This document shows positions 1-6,948 of a stretch of 27,388 bases of DNA, piece after piece. The stretch lies in assembly GCA_947629225.1 (NCBI GenBank), contig CANRCY010000005.1, forward strand, positions 1 through 27,388. Reading direction: 5' to 3'. The position numbers were made by a program, and so were the translations under genes. The first letter of the stretch is position 1, and the number at the start of each line of letters is the position of its first letter. The DNA comes from an uncultured Clostridia bacterium (lineage in GTDB: Bacteria; Bacillota; Clostridia; Christensenellales; Borkfalkiaceae). The notes below the pieces were generated by a model. The model saw only the letters and a program-made list of their open reading frames with translations. It ran no database searches and was not told the DNA's origin.

Positions 1-469
1 TGCCCTCGCGGAAGCGCGCCTCGTTGGGATAGGGAAGGGCGTTGACGTACACCCGCTCCCCCGCCGCGTCCTCGATGACGAGGTAGTAATCCCCCGCTTC
101 CACGGCGCGTACGGGACGGTTCCCCCCCGTGCGGAAGGTCCGCGGGCGGTTGCCGAAGATGTAGATCCCCTCCTCATCCGCAAGCGGGGCTCCCGCGGCG
201 AGGCGCACGCCGTCGTCATGGTTGCCGCTGATGACGACGACCGCACGCGTTTCCCCCGCGAGCTTTTTTACGGCACGGAAAAAGAGCTCCTCCGCCTCTG
301 CGGGCGGAAGAAAGGTGTCGAACACGTCCCCCGCGATGAGGACGAGGGAGACGTTCTCCCGTTCGCAGATCGCGGCGATCTCGTTTAAGACCTCTTCCTG
401 CTCGGGAAGACGGTCCCTGTCGGACAACCGCTTGCCGAGATGAAGATCGGAGGTGTGAAGAATGTTCAT
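1..469 (-). CDS. sbcD: Exonuclease SbcD, N-terminal part (runs off left edge)
   Basis: The first 156 codons of a calcineurin-like phosphoesterase are visible, and the rest lies beyond the window. The start MNILHTSDLHLGKRL carries the first metal-binding motif (DxH). LIAGDVFD and the ISGNHD...RL segment supply the second and third motifs typical of SbcD/Mre11 nucleases. With SbcC, SbcD cleaves hairpins and processes double-strand break ends. The ATG at 467-469 is preceded by GGAAAGGA. A consensus-like promoter lies at 519-547, back to back with that of the DnaD gene. Family assignment is firm; the SbcC partner would be expected further left and is not visible. Confidence 0.9.
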   Translation of the reverse strand, partial: MNILHTSDLHLGKRLSDRDRLPEQEEVLNEIAAICERENVSLVLIAGDVFDTFLPPAEAEELFFRAVKKLAGETRAVVVISGNHDDGVRLAAGAPLADEEGIYIFGNRPRTFRTGGNRPVRAVEAGDYYLVIEDAAGERVYVNALPYPNEARFREG

Positions 470-489
470 GTCCTTTCCGCCGAAAAATA

Positions 490-547
490 TTGCAATCCGA
501 AAAAACTTATGATATACTATTATACAACGGCTTCCGAAAAAAAGCAA
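490..547. promoter_or_regulatory. Back-to-back divergent sigma-A promoters (dnaD-like / sbcD)
   Basis: Plus strand: TTGCAA (490-495), 17 bp, TATACT (513-518), reading into the DnaD-type gene. Minus strand: TTGCTT (542-547), 17 bp, TATAAT (519-524), reading into sbcD. The two -10 boxes touch, so the polymerases would compete for the site. Confidence 0.75.
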
Positions 548-567
548 GCATATCATGAGGAAAGAAG

Positions 568-2280
568 ATGTCCTTCACAGCCTTTTCCAAAGATTTTAGC
601 GCAAATATGTTTACAAGCGTGGAGAACCGCTTTATTACGAAGTACCTTCCGCAGGCGAACGGGGACGCGGTGCGCGTTTACCTCTACGGGCTCTATCTGT
701 GTTCCTGCAACGTGGAGACGGACGCGGCGTCGCTCGCAAAACTCCTGAAAATCCCCTATCCGCGCCTCATCGAGATCTTCGATTTCTGGGAGGAGTGCGA
801 CCTTGTGCACGTCCTTTCGCGCGAGCCGCTCATGGTGGAATATCTCCCCGCAGACCCCGCCGTGGGCAAGCCCAAGCCCCTCCGCCCCGAAAAATACGCC
901 GAATTCAATCGCGAACTTCTGCGCCGCCTCTCCAAGGCGGGCAAAGAATTCAAGCCCTACGAAATGCAGCGCATTCTCGAATTTTTGGAGAACAACCCCA
1001 TGGAGCAACAGGCGTTTTTGCTCGTGGCGGAGTACTGCATCAAAAAGGACGGCGAAAACGTCACTTCCAACCACATTCTCAACAAGGCGAAAAAGCTCTG
1101 CGACGGGCATAAATTTACATACGAACAGGTGGAGCCCGAACTTGCGGACTTCAACAAGCACGAAAAGACGCTGACGAAAATTTTCTCCCTGCTCGGTATC
1201 TACCGCAAACCGCGGGAAGAGGACTATGAGTTCCTCGAAGACCGCATTGCCCGCGGCATAGAGCCCTCTGCGATCGTTTCTTGCGCGGAATTTTTGAAGA
1301 AAGGCACCCTTTCCACCCTTGGGCTCTTGCTCGACGAGCTCGGCGAAAAGGGAATTTCCACGAAAAAAGAGGCGGAGGAGTATCTGCTCCGCCGCGGCGA
1401 ACGCACCGATCTCGTTTACAAGATCGCACGGAAACTCGGCGTAAAAATCCAAAATCCCCGCGCCTACATCGAAAATTACGCCGAAAAGTGGATGGAACGG
1501 GGGTACGACGAGGAGAGTTTGCTCCTGCTCGCGGGGCAGGCGTTCAAGCTCGGGTACGGCTTCGAAGAGCTCGACGCGCTCCTCGACGGGCTCTACCGCA
1601 ACGGCGTGGTGGACGGCGGCGGCGTGAAACAGTACTGCGCCGAACAGGAGAAGCGGCTCAGGCTCCTTCATCGCGTGCAGACGGTCTGCGGCGTTGTGAA
1701 AAAGACGGGGAGCGCCCTCGACATGGTGGCGGCATGGCAGAGCTGGAACTTCCCCGAAGAAATGATCATGGAAGCGGCTAAGAGGAGCGCGGGCGCGGCA
1801 GCCCCCCTCTCCTATATGAACAAACTCCTTTCGGAATGGAAGCGCACGGGCGTATTCTCCCCCGAAAGCATTCCCGAAAAGGCGGTTTCCGCCGCGCCGA
1901 AGGAATACAAAAACGAAGCGGCGATCGCCGCCGACCGAAGGACCGAGCGCGAACGCTACTATGCGGGACTCAGGCAACATGCGCTCGACGCCGCCGAGGC
2001 GACGCGGGCGCGCGCGGAAAAGGACGAGGCGTTCAGAAACGCCGACCTTGCGTGCAGAAAAACGGAGATCGCGCTCGCAAGGGCGGAAGTGTACGGCTCC
2101 GACGATCTGCCCTCCCTCACCGAGGAGCTCAACGGGCACAAGACGGCAAGAAGAAAAGCGCTTTTCGCCCTCGGGCTTACGGAAGAAGACCTTCTTCCCA
2201 AGTTCCGTTGCGCAAAATGCTCCGACACGGGATTTCTGCCGAACGGAAAGCCGTGCGACTGCTATCCCGCGGAAAAATAG
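568..2280 (+). CDS. DnaD-domain replication protein with DnaC/DnaI-like zinc domain at its C-terminus
   Basis: This 570-residue protein is much longer than a simple DnaD (about 230 aa). Residues about 10-110 resemble the winged-helix DnaD N-terminal domain. Several DnaB_2/DnaD-like helical segments follow, e.g. around 185-260, 295-350 and 380-440, the last ending LSYMNKLLSEWKRTGVF. From about 460 to the end it changes to a charged helical stretch, then a Cys cluster C548, C551, C563, C565 in a CxxCxDTGF...CxC arrangement. That pattern is the N-terminal zinc domain of the helicase loader DnaC/DnaI. The reading frame stops exactly where the loader's AAA+ ATPase would begin. The likely role is replication restart or helicase loading in the cytoplasm. 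The ATG at 568 follows GAGGAAAGAAG. No loader ATPase gene is visible downstream. Confidence 0.85.
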   Translation: MSFTAFSKDFSANMFTSVENRFITKYLPQANGDAVRVYLYGLYLCSCNVETDAASLAKLLKIPYPRLIEIFDFWEECDLVHVLSREPLMVEYLPADPAVGKPKPLRPEKYAEFNRELLRRLSKAGKEFKPYEMQRILEFLENNPMEQQAFLLVAEYCIKKDGENVTSNHILNKAKKLCDGHKFTYEQVEPELADFNKHEKTLTKIFSLLGIYRKPREEDYEFLEDRIARGIEPSAIVSCAEFLKKGTLSTLGLLLDELGEKGISTKKEAEEYLLRRGERTDLVYKIARKLGVKIQNPRAYIENYAEKWMERGYDEESLLLLAGQAFKLGYGFEELDALLDGLYRNGVVDGGGVKQYCAEQEKRLRLLHRVQTVCGVVKKTGSALDMVAAWQSWNFPEEMIMEAAKRSAGAAAPLSYMNKLLSEWKRTGVFSPESIPEKAVSAAPKEYKNEAAIAADRRTERERYYAGLRQHALDAAEATRARAEKDEAFRNADLACRKTEIALARAEVYGSDDLPSLTEELNGHKTARRKALFALGLTEEDLLPKFRCAKCSDTGFLPNGKPCDCYPAEK

Positions 2281-2286
2281 GGGTGA

Positions 2287-2330
2287 TTATGCCTGACATA
2301 GTATTGTTATGTGTGGCATAGTACTATGTT
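2287..2330 (+). repeat. Tandem imperfect palindromes (TATG..TGRCATAGTA units)
   Basis: Two units, TATGCCTGACATA (2288-2300) and TATGTGTGGCATA (2308-2320), are 20 bp apart and each is followed by GTA. A third half unit, TATGTTAAA, begins at 2325. They start 7 bases after the DnaD-gene stop codon. The same family recurs at 20097-20236. The inferred full unit is TACTATGTCTGACATAGTA, a palindrome with one central base. Confidence 0.75.
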
Positions 2331-2340
2331 AAAGGGCAAA

Positions 2341-2362
2341 TTTCGGCTTTTCTAAGCCGAAA
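2341..2362. other. Small hairpin after the repeat array
   Basis: TTTCGGCTT (2341-2349) and AAGCCGAAA (2354-2362) form a 9-bp stem with loop TTCT. There is no good T-tract on either side, so it is only a possible weak terminator for the DnaD-type gene. Confidence 0.4.
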
Positions 2363-2400
2363 AATCAAAAATTCAAGCTGTTTTTCGTTCCACGGGAAAG

Positions 2401-2440
2401 CGCCCCTCATGGACCCATGAGGGGCGCCGAATCTTATTTT
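2401..2440. terminator. Rho-independent terminator between convergent genes
   Basis: CGCCCCTCATG (2401-2411) pairs with CATGAGGGGCG (2416-2426), loop GACC. On the plus strand a T-rich run follows after about 8 nt (2434-2442). It can end the DnaD-gene transcript and probably also the ymxH-type transcript arriving from the other side. Confidence 0.7.
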
Positions 2441-2785
2441 TTACTCGTATTCTCCGTAATCCCTTCTGTCCGAGCGGTAGACGGGCGACGGTTCGGGAGG
2501 AGGCGGCGGGAGGCTCTCCCCCCACTTGCCCTTCTTCTTATCCTGCTTGTTCGGCGCGGAGCGGATTTCGACGAGCACGACGTCTACGCCGATCTTGGTG
2601 ACGTTTTTCAGCTCGATAAAGAGGTCCGCCTTGCCCCAGCGGATTCCCCTTCCGCCCGGCGCGACGATCCCGAGTACCCTGCCTTCGGGGTAGCTGAATA
2701 CGACGTCGCATACCTTTCCGAGCCGCTTGCCGTCGCAGAGGTTTACGACTTCTTTTTGTTTTAATTCCAAAAAACTCGTTTCCAC
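2441..2785 (-). CDS. YlmC/YmxH-type PRC-barrel sporulation protein
   Basis: The 114-residue protein has the family signature near its start (LKQKEVVNLCDGKRLGKVCD) followed by a PRC-barrel-like beta core to about residue 75 (GRVLGIVAPGG, WGKADLFIELKNVTKIG). A charged and proline-rich tail then contains a run of six prolines. Family members are usually about 80-90 aa, so the tail is an addition. The gene sits next to sigG, as ylmC does in Bacillus. The start is a GTG at 2783-2785 with no Shine-Dalgarno; a TAAAAT box lies exactly 6 nt upstream, which would give a leaderless mRNA. Biochemical function of the family is not established. Confidence 0.75.
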   Translation of the reverse strand: METSFLELKQKEVVNLCDGKRLGKVCDVVFSYPEGRVLGIVAPGGRGIRWGKADLFIELKNVTKIGVDVVLVEIRSAPNKQDKKKGKWGESLPPPPPEPSPVYRSDRRDYGEYE

Positions 2786-2791
2786 ACTGTC

Positions 2792-2797
2792 ATTTTA
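2792..2797 (-). promoter_or_regulatory. -10-like box 6 nt before the ymxH-type start
   Basis: TAAAAT on the minus strand, within CCGCATAAAATG. No good -35 is visible at 17 bp. The octamer CATAAAAT also resembles the sigma-E -10 (CATACAnT), which would fit a sporulation gene. Confidence 0.4.
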
Positions 2798-2886
2798 TGC
2801 GGCAGGAGAGAAAAAGTTTCTGCAAGGGCGGAATAAAACCCTTTGAGGTTGCGGATACTTCTTCAAAGGAGACATAAGGAGGAAAA

Positions 2887-3657
2887 ATGCTTCAAAAGGT
2901 GGTGATTTGCGGCGTAGATACGTCGGGACTTCCCAAACTTACGGCAGAGGAGAACGAGACGCTCATGCGGGCGCTCAAAGCGGGGGACGAAAAGGCGAGA
3001 GAGCGGTTTATTATCGGCAATATGCGGCTCGTGCTCTCCCTTGTAAAGCGGTTTTGGGCGAAGAACGCCGCCGCGGACGACATTTTTCAGGCGGGGTGCG
3101 TGGGGCTTATCAAGGCGATCGACCACTTCGACCTCAAATTCAACGTGAAATTTTCCACCTATGCGGTGCCCATGATCCTCGGCGAGATCAAACGCTTTCT
3201 CCGCGACGGGAACTCTCTGCGGGTGAGCCGCTCTATCCGTGACGCGGCGTACCGCATTCTCAAAGTGCGCGAAGGGCTCGAGGAGCGGGACGAAGAGGCG
3301 ACCATCGGGCGCATCGCCGAGGAGATGCAGGTGCAGGAGCGGGAAGTCGTATACGCCCTCGACGCGATCTCCGACCCCATTTCCATCTACGACCCCGTCT
3401 ATAACAAGTCGGGCGACGCGCTCGAACTGTTGGACCAGCTGTGCGACGAGACGCAGAGCGACGAGATCTGGACGGAACGGGTGGCGCTTCGGGAAGCGAT
3501 CGGGCGACTGAGCGAGCGGGAACGCAAAATTTTGCAGCTCCGCTATTACGAGGGAAAGACGCAGACGGAAATTTCCGCCGAGGTCGGCATTTCGCAGGCG
3601 CAAGTCTCCCGCCTCGAAAAGAACGCGATCGGCAGTATTCGCAAGGAAATTTCCTGA
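2887..3657 (+). CDS. sigG: RNA polymerase sporulation sigma factor SigG
   Basis: The 256-residue protein begins with the sigma-G-specific N-terminus (KVVICGVDTSGLPKL, compare KVEICGVNTSKLPVL of Bacillus from memory). Region 2 (about 45-115) includes NMRLVLSLVKRFW, ADDIFQAGCVGLIKAIDHFD and VKFSTYAVPMILGEI. Region 4 (about 200-254) carries the helix-turn-helix GKTQTEISAEVGISQAQVSR. Sigma-G directs late forespore transcription after engulfment. The ATG follows an excellent AAGGAGG (2876-2882). It is transcribed opposite to spoIIGA-sigE, with two unrelated genes between, unlike the usual spoIIGA-sigE-sigG order. No convincing sigma-F promoter was found in the 100 bp upstream. Confidence 0.96.
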   Translation: MLQKVVICGVDTSGLPKLTAEENETLMRALKAGDEKARERFIIGNMRLVLSLVKRFWAKNAAADDIFQAGCVGLIKAIDHFDLKFNVKFSTYAVPMILGEIKRFLRDGNSLRVSRSIRDAAYRILKVREGLEERDEEATIGRIAEEMQVQEREVVYALDAISDPISIYDPVYNKSGDALELLDQLCDETQSDEIWTERVALREAIGRLSERERKILQLRYYEGKTQTEISAEVGISQAQVSRLEKNAIGSIRKEIS

Positions 3658-3685
3658 TCGGCGCAAAAAAAACGCAAAATAGGAA

Positions 3686-3726
3686 GCCGCCGCCGAGGCA
3701 AACTTGCCTCGGCGGCGGCGTTTTTT
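3686..3726. terminator. Strong bidirectional terminator after sigG
   Basis: A 16-bp stem pairs 3686-3701 with 3704-3719, followed by TTTTTTATT on the plus strand. On the minus strand a T-rich stretch also follows. The core GCCGAGGCAAACTTGCCTCGGC is reused in the hairpin at 10968-10995. Confidence 0.85.
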
Positions 3727-3730
3727 ATTC

Positions 3731-3925
3731 TCAAACTTCCTTTTCGGCGACGAACAGTTTACAGCCCGCGCGCAGAAATTCTTCGATTTTCTCTTTCAGG
3801 CGCTCTTCGCTCACGTCCAAACGGCGCGAAAGGCAGTGCAGGCAAAGCTTCTCCCCGCCCGCCAAAAATTTTTTGCTGAGCCCCATTTCGTTAAAGGAGA
3901 GCTCCTTCCCGCAAGCGCAGGTCAT
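3731..3925 (-). CDS. Small Cys-rich protein, probable zinc-binding, unknown function
   Basis: 64 residues starting MTCACGKELSFNEMGLSKKF. C3 and C5 pair with CLHC at about 28-31, a likely four-Cys zinc site. An acidic helical part follows (SEERLKEKIEEFLRAGCKLF). Small proteins of this layout recur in Firmicutes without a known role (from memory). The start chosen is the ATG at 3923-3925, which overlaps the alpha-galactosidase stop as ATGA, so translation is probably coupled. An upstream in-frame ATG at 3949 would overlap that gene by 28 nt and is less likely. Confidence 0.7.
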   Translation of the reverse strand: MTCACGKELSFNEMGLSKKFLAGGEKLCLHCLSRRLDVSEERLKEKIEEFLRAGCKLFVAEKEV

Positions 3926-5049
3926 TTGTTTTTCACCTGCAATCTCCACACGGCGCAGCTATGGGGCGCGAGTTCCTTGGAGAGCACGCCGTTCACCGCG
4001 CGCACGGACGCGCCGCTGTACGCTTCGACGCCCGAAAGCGTCTTTCCGCTGAAATCGGGCACGCCGATATCGTCCGCCGAAAGCCAGAGATCCACGCCGC
4101 TGTCCGAAAGGTTGAAGAACCCGACCGCAATGTCGCCGTTTGCCAAAAGGCGCACGAAGATCGTCCAATCGTCGTTGTTCCAATTATGGAAGAAGTACGG
4201 GCGGTTGCCGCGTTCGTCCTTTGCGATGGAGAGAAGAACGGGGTCGGTCAGGATCTCTTTCGTCGTTTCGTCCATATTCCGCACGTCGCAACCGATCATG
4301 AGCGGAGAGGCGAGCATACACCAAGCCGCAAAGTGCAGGCGGTACTCGTCGTCCGTGCACCCTTTGAGCCCGACGTGCCCCTTGCCGTGCATGCCCACGA
4401 TGAGCATGTCCATGTCGTTGAAGCACCCCACGCCGCCGTAGGGCAGAATGGCATATTGCTGTTTGATGATGCTCTTGACGGAGTCCCACGTATCCACGAT
4501 GTCCCCCGTCGAACGCCAGATGTTCGCGCCCGTCGTGCCGATCCATTCGTGGGTGTTATCCGAGCCCCAACTGCAACCGCTGAACAAAATGTCTCTCCCG
4601 CACCCCGAAAGCGCCGTGCCCATGCGGCGGTAGAGCGCCTTTCCGTCGACGGAAGAGGGTTTGAAACAGTAATCGTATTTGAGATAATCCACCCCCCAAC
4701 GGGCGAAGGCGCGGGCGTCGGCATACTCGTGGTTGAGGCTCGCGGGGTAGGAAGCGCAGGTCATGCCGCCGCAACAGGAGTACATGCCGAATTTCAGCCC
4801 CATTTTATGGAGCGCGTCGGCGACGTACTTCATGCCGTGGGGGAATTTTTCGGGGTCGGGCACGAGCGCACCCGATCTGTCCCGCTCGCGGAGGGACCAG
4901 CAGTCGTCGATGACGACGTATTCGTAACCGACCTTTTTCAAGCCCGAGGAGACGAGCTGTTCCGCCGAAGAGAGCACGAGCTCTTCGTTGATCTTCTCCG
5001 CAAAGGTGTTCCACGTATTCCAGCCCATGGGGGGAATGTTCTTTATCAT
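3922..5049 (-). CDS. Alpha-galactosidase, glycoside hydrolase family 27
   Basis: The 375-residue protein has the GH27 (beta/alpha)8 barrel: PPMGWNTWNTF at the start, YEYVVIDDCW (about 43-51), HGMKYVADALHKMGLKFGMY (71-90). The nucleophile is D126 in YLKYDYC and the predicted acid/base is D183 in WRSTGDIVDTW. A C-terminal beta domain follows from about 280. No signal peptide is visible, so it is probably cytoplasmic and cleaves alpha-galactosides after uptake; no transporter lies nearby. The start ATG follows CGGAGAAACAAG. A consensus-like promoter lies at 5073-5101. Its insertion between sigE and sigG is unusual. Substrate could instead be another alpha-linked sugar such as N-acetylgalactosamine. 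Confidence 0.9.
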   Translation of the reverse strand: MIKNIPPMGWNTWNTFAEKINEELVLSSAEQLVSSGLKKVGYEYVVIDDCWSLRERDRSGALVPDPEKFPHGMKYVADALHKMGLKFGMYSCCGGMTCASYPASLNHEYADARAFARWGVDYLKYDYCFKPSSVDGKALYRRMGTALSGCGRDILFSGCSWGSDNTHEWIGTTGANIWRSTGDIVDTWDSVKSIIKQQYAILPYGGVGCFNDMDMLIVGMHGKGHVGLKGCTDDEYRLHFAAWCMLASPLMIGCDVRNMDETTKEILTDPVLLSIAKDERGNRPYFFHNWNNDDWTIFVRLLANGDIAVGFFNLSDSGVDLWLSADDIGVPDFSGKTLSGVEAYSGASVRAVNGVLSKELAPHSCAVWRLQVKNK

Positions 5050-5072
5050 CTTGTTTCTCCGTTTTTTTCTAT

Positions 5073-5101
5073 ATTATAGCAGAGCGACGCAAAAGAAGCA
5101 A
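5073..5101 (-). promoter_or_regulatory. Sigma-A promoter of the GH27 gene
   Basis: TTGCTT (5096-5101), 17 bp spacer, TATAAT (5073-5078) on the minus strand. It lies in the 57-bp gap after sigE, so the GH27 pair need not depend on the sporulation operon. Confidence 0.75.
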
Positions 5102-5106
5102 GCGGT

Positions 5107-5817
5107 TCAGACCATTTTGGAGATCTCCCGTTTGAGCCGCTCGATGATCTTCTTTTCGAGGCGGGAGATGTAACTCTGCGAAATGCCGAGCTCGTCGGCA
5201 ACGTCCTTTTGGGTCATCTCCTCCCTTCCCCCCAGCCCGAAGCGCATGTACATGATGCGGCGTTCCCGTTCGGGCAGTTTGCCCAAAGCCTCGGCGAGAA
5301 GCTCCTTTTCGACCCCGTTTTCCACGCCGCCGTACACGACGTCGCTGTCCGTGCCGAGAACGTCGGACAGCAAAAGCTCGTTCCCCTCGAAGTCGGTATT
5401 GAGGGGCTCGTCGAAGGAGACCTCGCTCTTGATCTTGACCGTGCGGCGGAGATACATCAGGATTTCGTTTTCGATGCAACGGGAGGCGTAGGTGGCGAGT
5501 TTGATGTTCTTGTCCGTGCGGAAGGAACTCACCGCCTTGATGAGCCCGATCGTACCGATGGAGATGAGGTCGTCGGGATCCACGCCCGTGTTCTCGAACT
5601 TGCGGGAGATGTAGACGACGAGGCGGAGATTGTGTTCGATGAGCTTTGCCCTGATCGCCTCCTGCTCCTCGCCCTCTTCGAGTTTTTTGAGCATTTCCGC
5701 CTCTTCCTCCGCAGAGAGCGGCAGGGGGAGCGCCTCGCTCCCGCAGAGGTAGTGAACGACGTTCTCGCTCCCCGTAATCCTTCCGATCCAATCTTTGAGC
5801 AACGATAAAAGCTTCAT
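5107..5817 (-). CDS. sigE: Pro-sigma-E, mother-cell sporulation sigma factor
   Basis: 236 residues. An N-terminal pro-sequence of roughly 20-25 residues (MKLLSLLKDWIGRITG) precedes the conserved LCGSEALPLPLSAEEE. Region 2 has NLRLVVYISRKFENTGVDPD, LISIGTIGLIKAV and LATYASRCIENEILMYLRR; the next block has SFDEPLNTDFEGNELLLSD. Region 4 ends in QKDVADELGISQSYISRLEK. The family is made inactive and cleaved by SpoIIGA after asymmetric division. The ATG (5815-5817) follows GGAGGAGAAACC and overlaps the spoIIGA stop as ATGA, indicating coupled translation. The frame stays open upstream, but that part is the antisense shadow of spoIIGA. Confidence 0.96.
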   Translation of the reverse strand: MKLLSLLKDWIGRITGSENVVHYLCGSEALPLPLSAEEEAEMLKKLEEGEEQEAIRAKLIEHNLRLVVYISRKFENTGVDPDDLISIGTIGLIKAVSSFRTDKNIKLATYASRCIENEILMYLRRTVKIKSEVSFDEPLNTDFEGNELLLSDVLGTDSDVVYGGVENGVEKELLAEALGKLPERERRIMYMRFGLGGREEMTQKDVADELGISQSYISRLEKKIIERLKREISKMV

Positions 5818-6599
5818 GGTTTCTCCTCCAACGATGTATGCAAAATGATCGAATATTCCCGCGAATCGACCTCCCCCACTGTAAAATACACCCTTTCGTT
5901 GACAATGCCGCCGAGTTCGAGCCTGTCGCAGACGAACACGGGAGACACGCGGCTGCCGCTGACCGTGGAGATCCGCAGTCTTCCCACGGGCGGAGACCCG
6001 CGGAAGAGGGCGAGCGCGCCGAGCGCCGAAACGACGCAGACGGGCTTTCCGCGGAAAGAGAGGCGGTTCCCGCTGTCGGCAAGCCCCGTCCAACGCACCG
6101 TGCGCTCCCCCACCGTCATGCTGCACGGAAGAAGTTCCCGCTTCCATCTGCGGTGGCGGTAGAAGGCGGCGGCAAGGCGGGTGACGGCGATCAGCAAAAT
6201 CCCGCCGCCCGCAAACACGAGGGCAACGGGCGCGCCCTCGACGAGGTAGCCCTCTCCCTCCGCATAGGAGACGCCGAAAAAGGAATAGACGGCGACGAGC
6301 ATTCCGCCGAGGACGAATGTGAGCGCGAAGAAGGCGCAGGCGACGAACAGGCTTGTTTTGAAGCCCCCCTTTGCGGCGACGAGGGCAAGGACGGCTCCGC
6401 CGAGAAATTTTACGAGATAGGCAAGGGGCAGAGGAAGGGACAGGAGCGGGAAGACGATCGCCTCTCCCCCGCCCGCCGCCGCGGCGAGCACGAGCCGAAG
6501 AGGCGAAACTTTCGCCCGCGCGCACTTGATCGCCAAATAAAGGAGCAATCCGTCGAGCAAGAAATTTTCCAAAAACGCAAACTCTATGTAGACCGTCAT
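5814..6599 (-). CDS. spoIIGA: Sporulation sigma-E processing peptidase SpoIIGA
   Basis: 261 residues starting MTVYIEFAFLENFLLDGLLL. About five membrane segments fill residues 1-150. A cytoplasmic half follows with the aspartic protease motif L-A-D-S-G-N at 173-178 (catalytic D175). SpoIIGA forms a dimeric aspartic protease in the septum that removes the sigma-E pro-sequence. The ATG at 6597-6599 is preceded by GGCAGGACGT. The frame extends upstream to 6788, but the start chosen fits the known N-terminus. It forms an operon with sigE, with a 4-nt overlap. Confidence 0.92.
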   Translation of the reverse strand: MTVYIEFAFLENFLLDGLLLYLAIKCARAKVSPLRLVLAAAAGGGEAIVFPLLSLPLPLAYLVKFLGGAVLALVAAKGGFKTSLFVACAFFALTFVLGGMLVAVYSFFGVSYAEGEGYLVEGAPVALVFAGGGILLIAVTRLAAAFYRHRRWKRELLPCSMTVGERTVRWTGLADSGNRLSFRGKPVCVVSALGALALFRGSPPVGRLRISTVSGSRVSPVFVCDRLELGGIVNERVYFTVGEVDSREYSIILHTSLEEKP

Positions 6600-6642
6600 A
6601 CGTCCTGCCGCCGCGCCCCTCCCTTGCGAAAACCGTGAGCCC

Positions 6643-6658
6643 ATTATAGCGTGGCGAA
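6643..6658 (-). promoter_or_regulatory. Possible spoIIGA promoter with a Spo0A box
   Basis: TATAAT on the minus strand at 6643-6648, 43 nt before the start. No good -35 is seen at 17-18 bp. TGGCGAA (plus strand, 6652-6658) matches the Spo0A consensus TGNCGAA and lies just upstream of the -10. spoIIG promoters of Bacillus combine a displaced -35 with Spo0A boxes, so this arrangement is plausible. A single 7-base match is weak evidence. Confidence 0.4.
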
Positions 6659-6723
6659 GAAAGAAAAGAGTGGGTTTATAAGTCGCAGAGGCGCGAAATT
6701 TGACTTTCGCATCTCTTCCCCCT

Positions 6724-6762
6724 GCGCGCGCAAAAATTTCACACGGAACTTTTTGCGCGCGC
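6724..6762. other. Hairpin with flanking T-runs, no adjacent gene to terminate
   Basis: GCGCGCGCAAAAA (6724-6736) is the inverse of TTTTTGCGCGCGC (6750-6762), with a 13-nt loop. On the plus strand CCTTTTTTGCAATTTTTT follows. It looks like a terminator, but no plus-strand gene precedes it. Confidence 0.45.
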
Positions 6763-6809
6763 CCTTTTTTGCAATTTTTTGAGAACACAAATCTACAAAG
6801 AAACCGAAG

Positions 6810-6849
6810 TTATCCACAATTTATCCACATTTTTCCCGATTTCTCCACA
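6810..6849 (+). promoter_or_regulatory. Cluster of DnaA-box-like 9-mers
   Basis: TTATCCACA occurs exactly at 6810-6818 and 6821-6829, and TTCTCCACA (one mismatch) at 6841-6849, all in the same direction. AT-rich DNA follows to about 6950. No dnaA or dnaN lies in the window, so this is more likely a DnaA-binding regulatory or titration site than oriC. The gene-free stretch 6600-7127 also holds the hairpin at 6724, the tRNA promoter and a dispersed repeat. Confidence 0.6.
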
Positions 6850-6948
6850 TTTTCTCCGAAAAAACGAACGTTCGCGGAATATTTACGCGTACATTTGTTC
6901 CACAAAAAATTTTTTTCCGTGGAATTTTCCCCGCCCCCGAAAAAATCA

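Noticed and set aside
553..2139. 528-codon open frame on the minus strand opposite the DnaD-type gene
   Set aside because: Antisense shadow of a well-supported gene; composition without recognisable motifs, and GC-rich codon pattern keeps this frame open.
3961..5079. 372-codon plus-strand frame opposite the GH27 gene
   Set aside because: Shadow frame; the opposite strand has catalytic motifs and a proper start.
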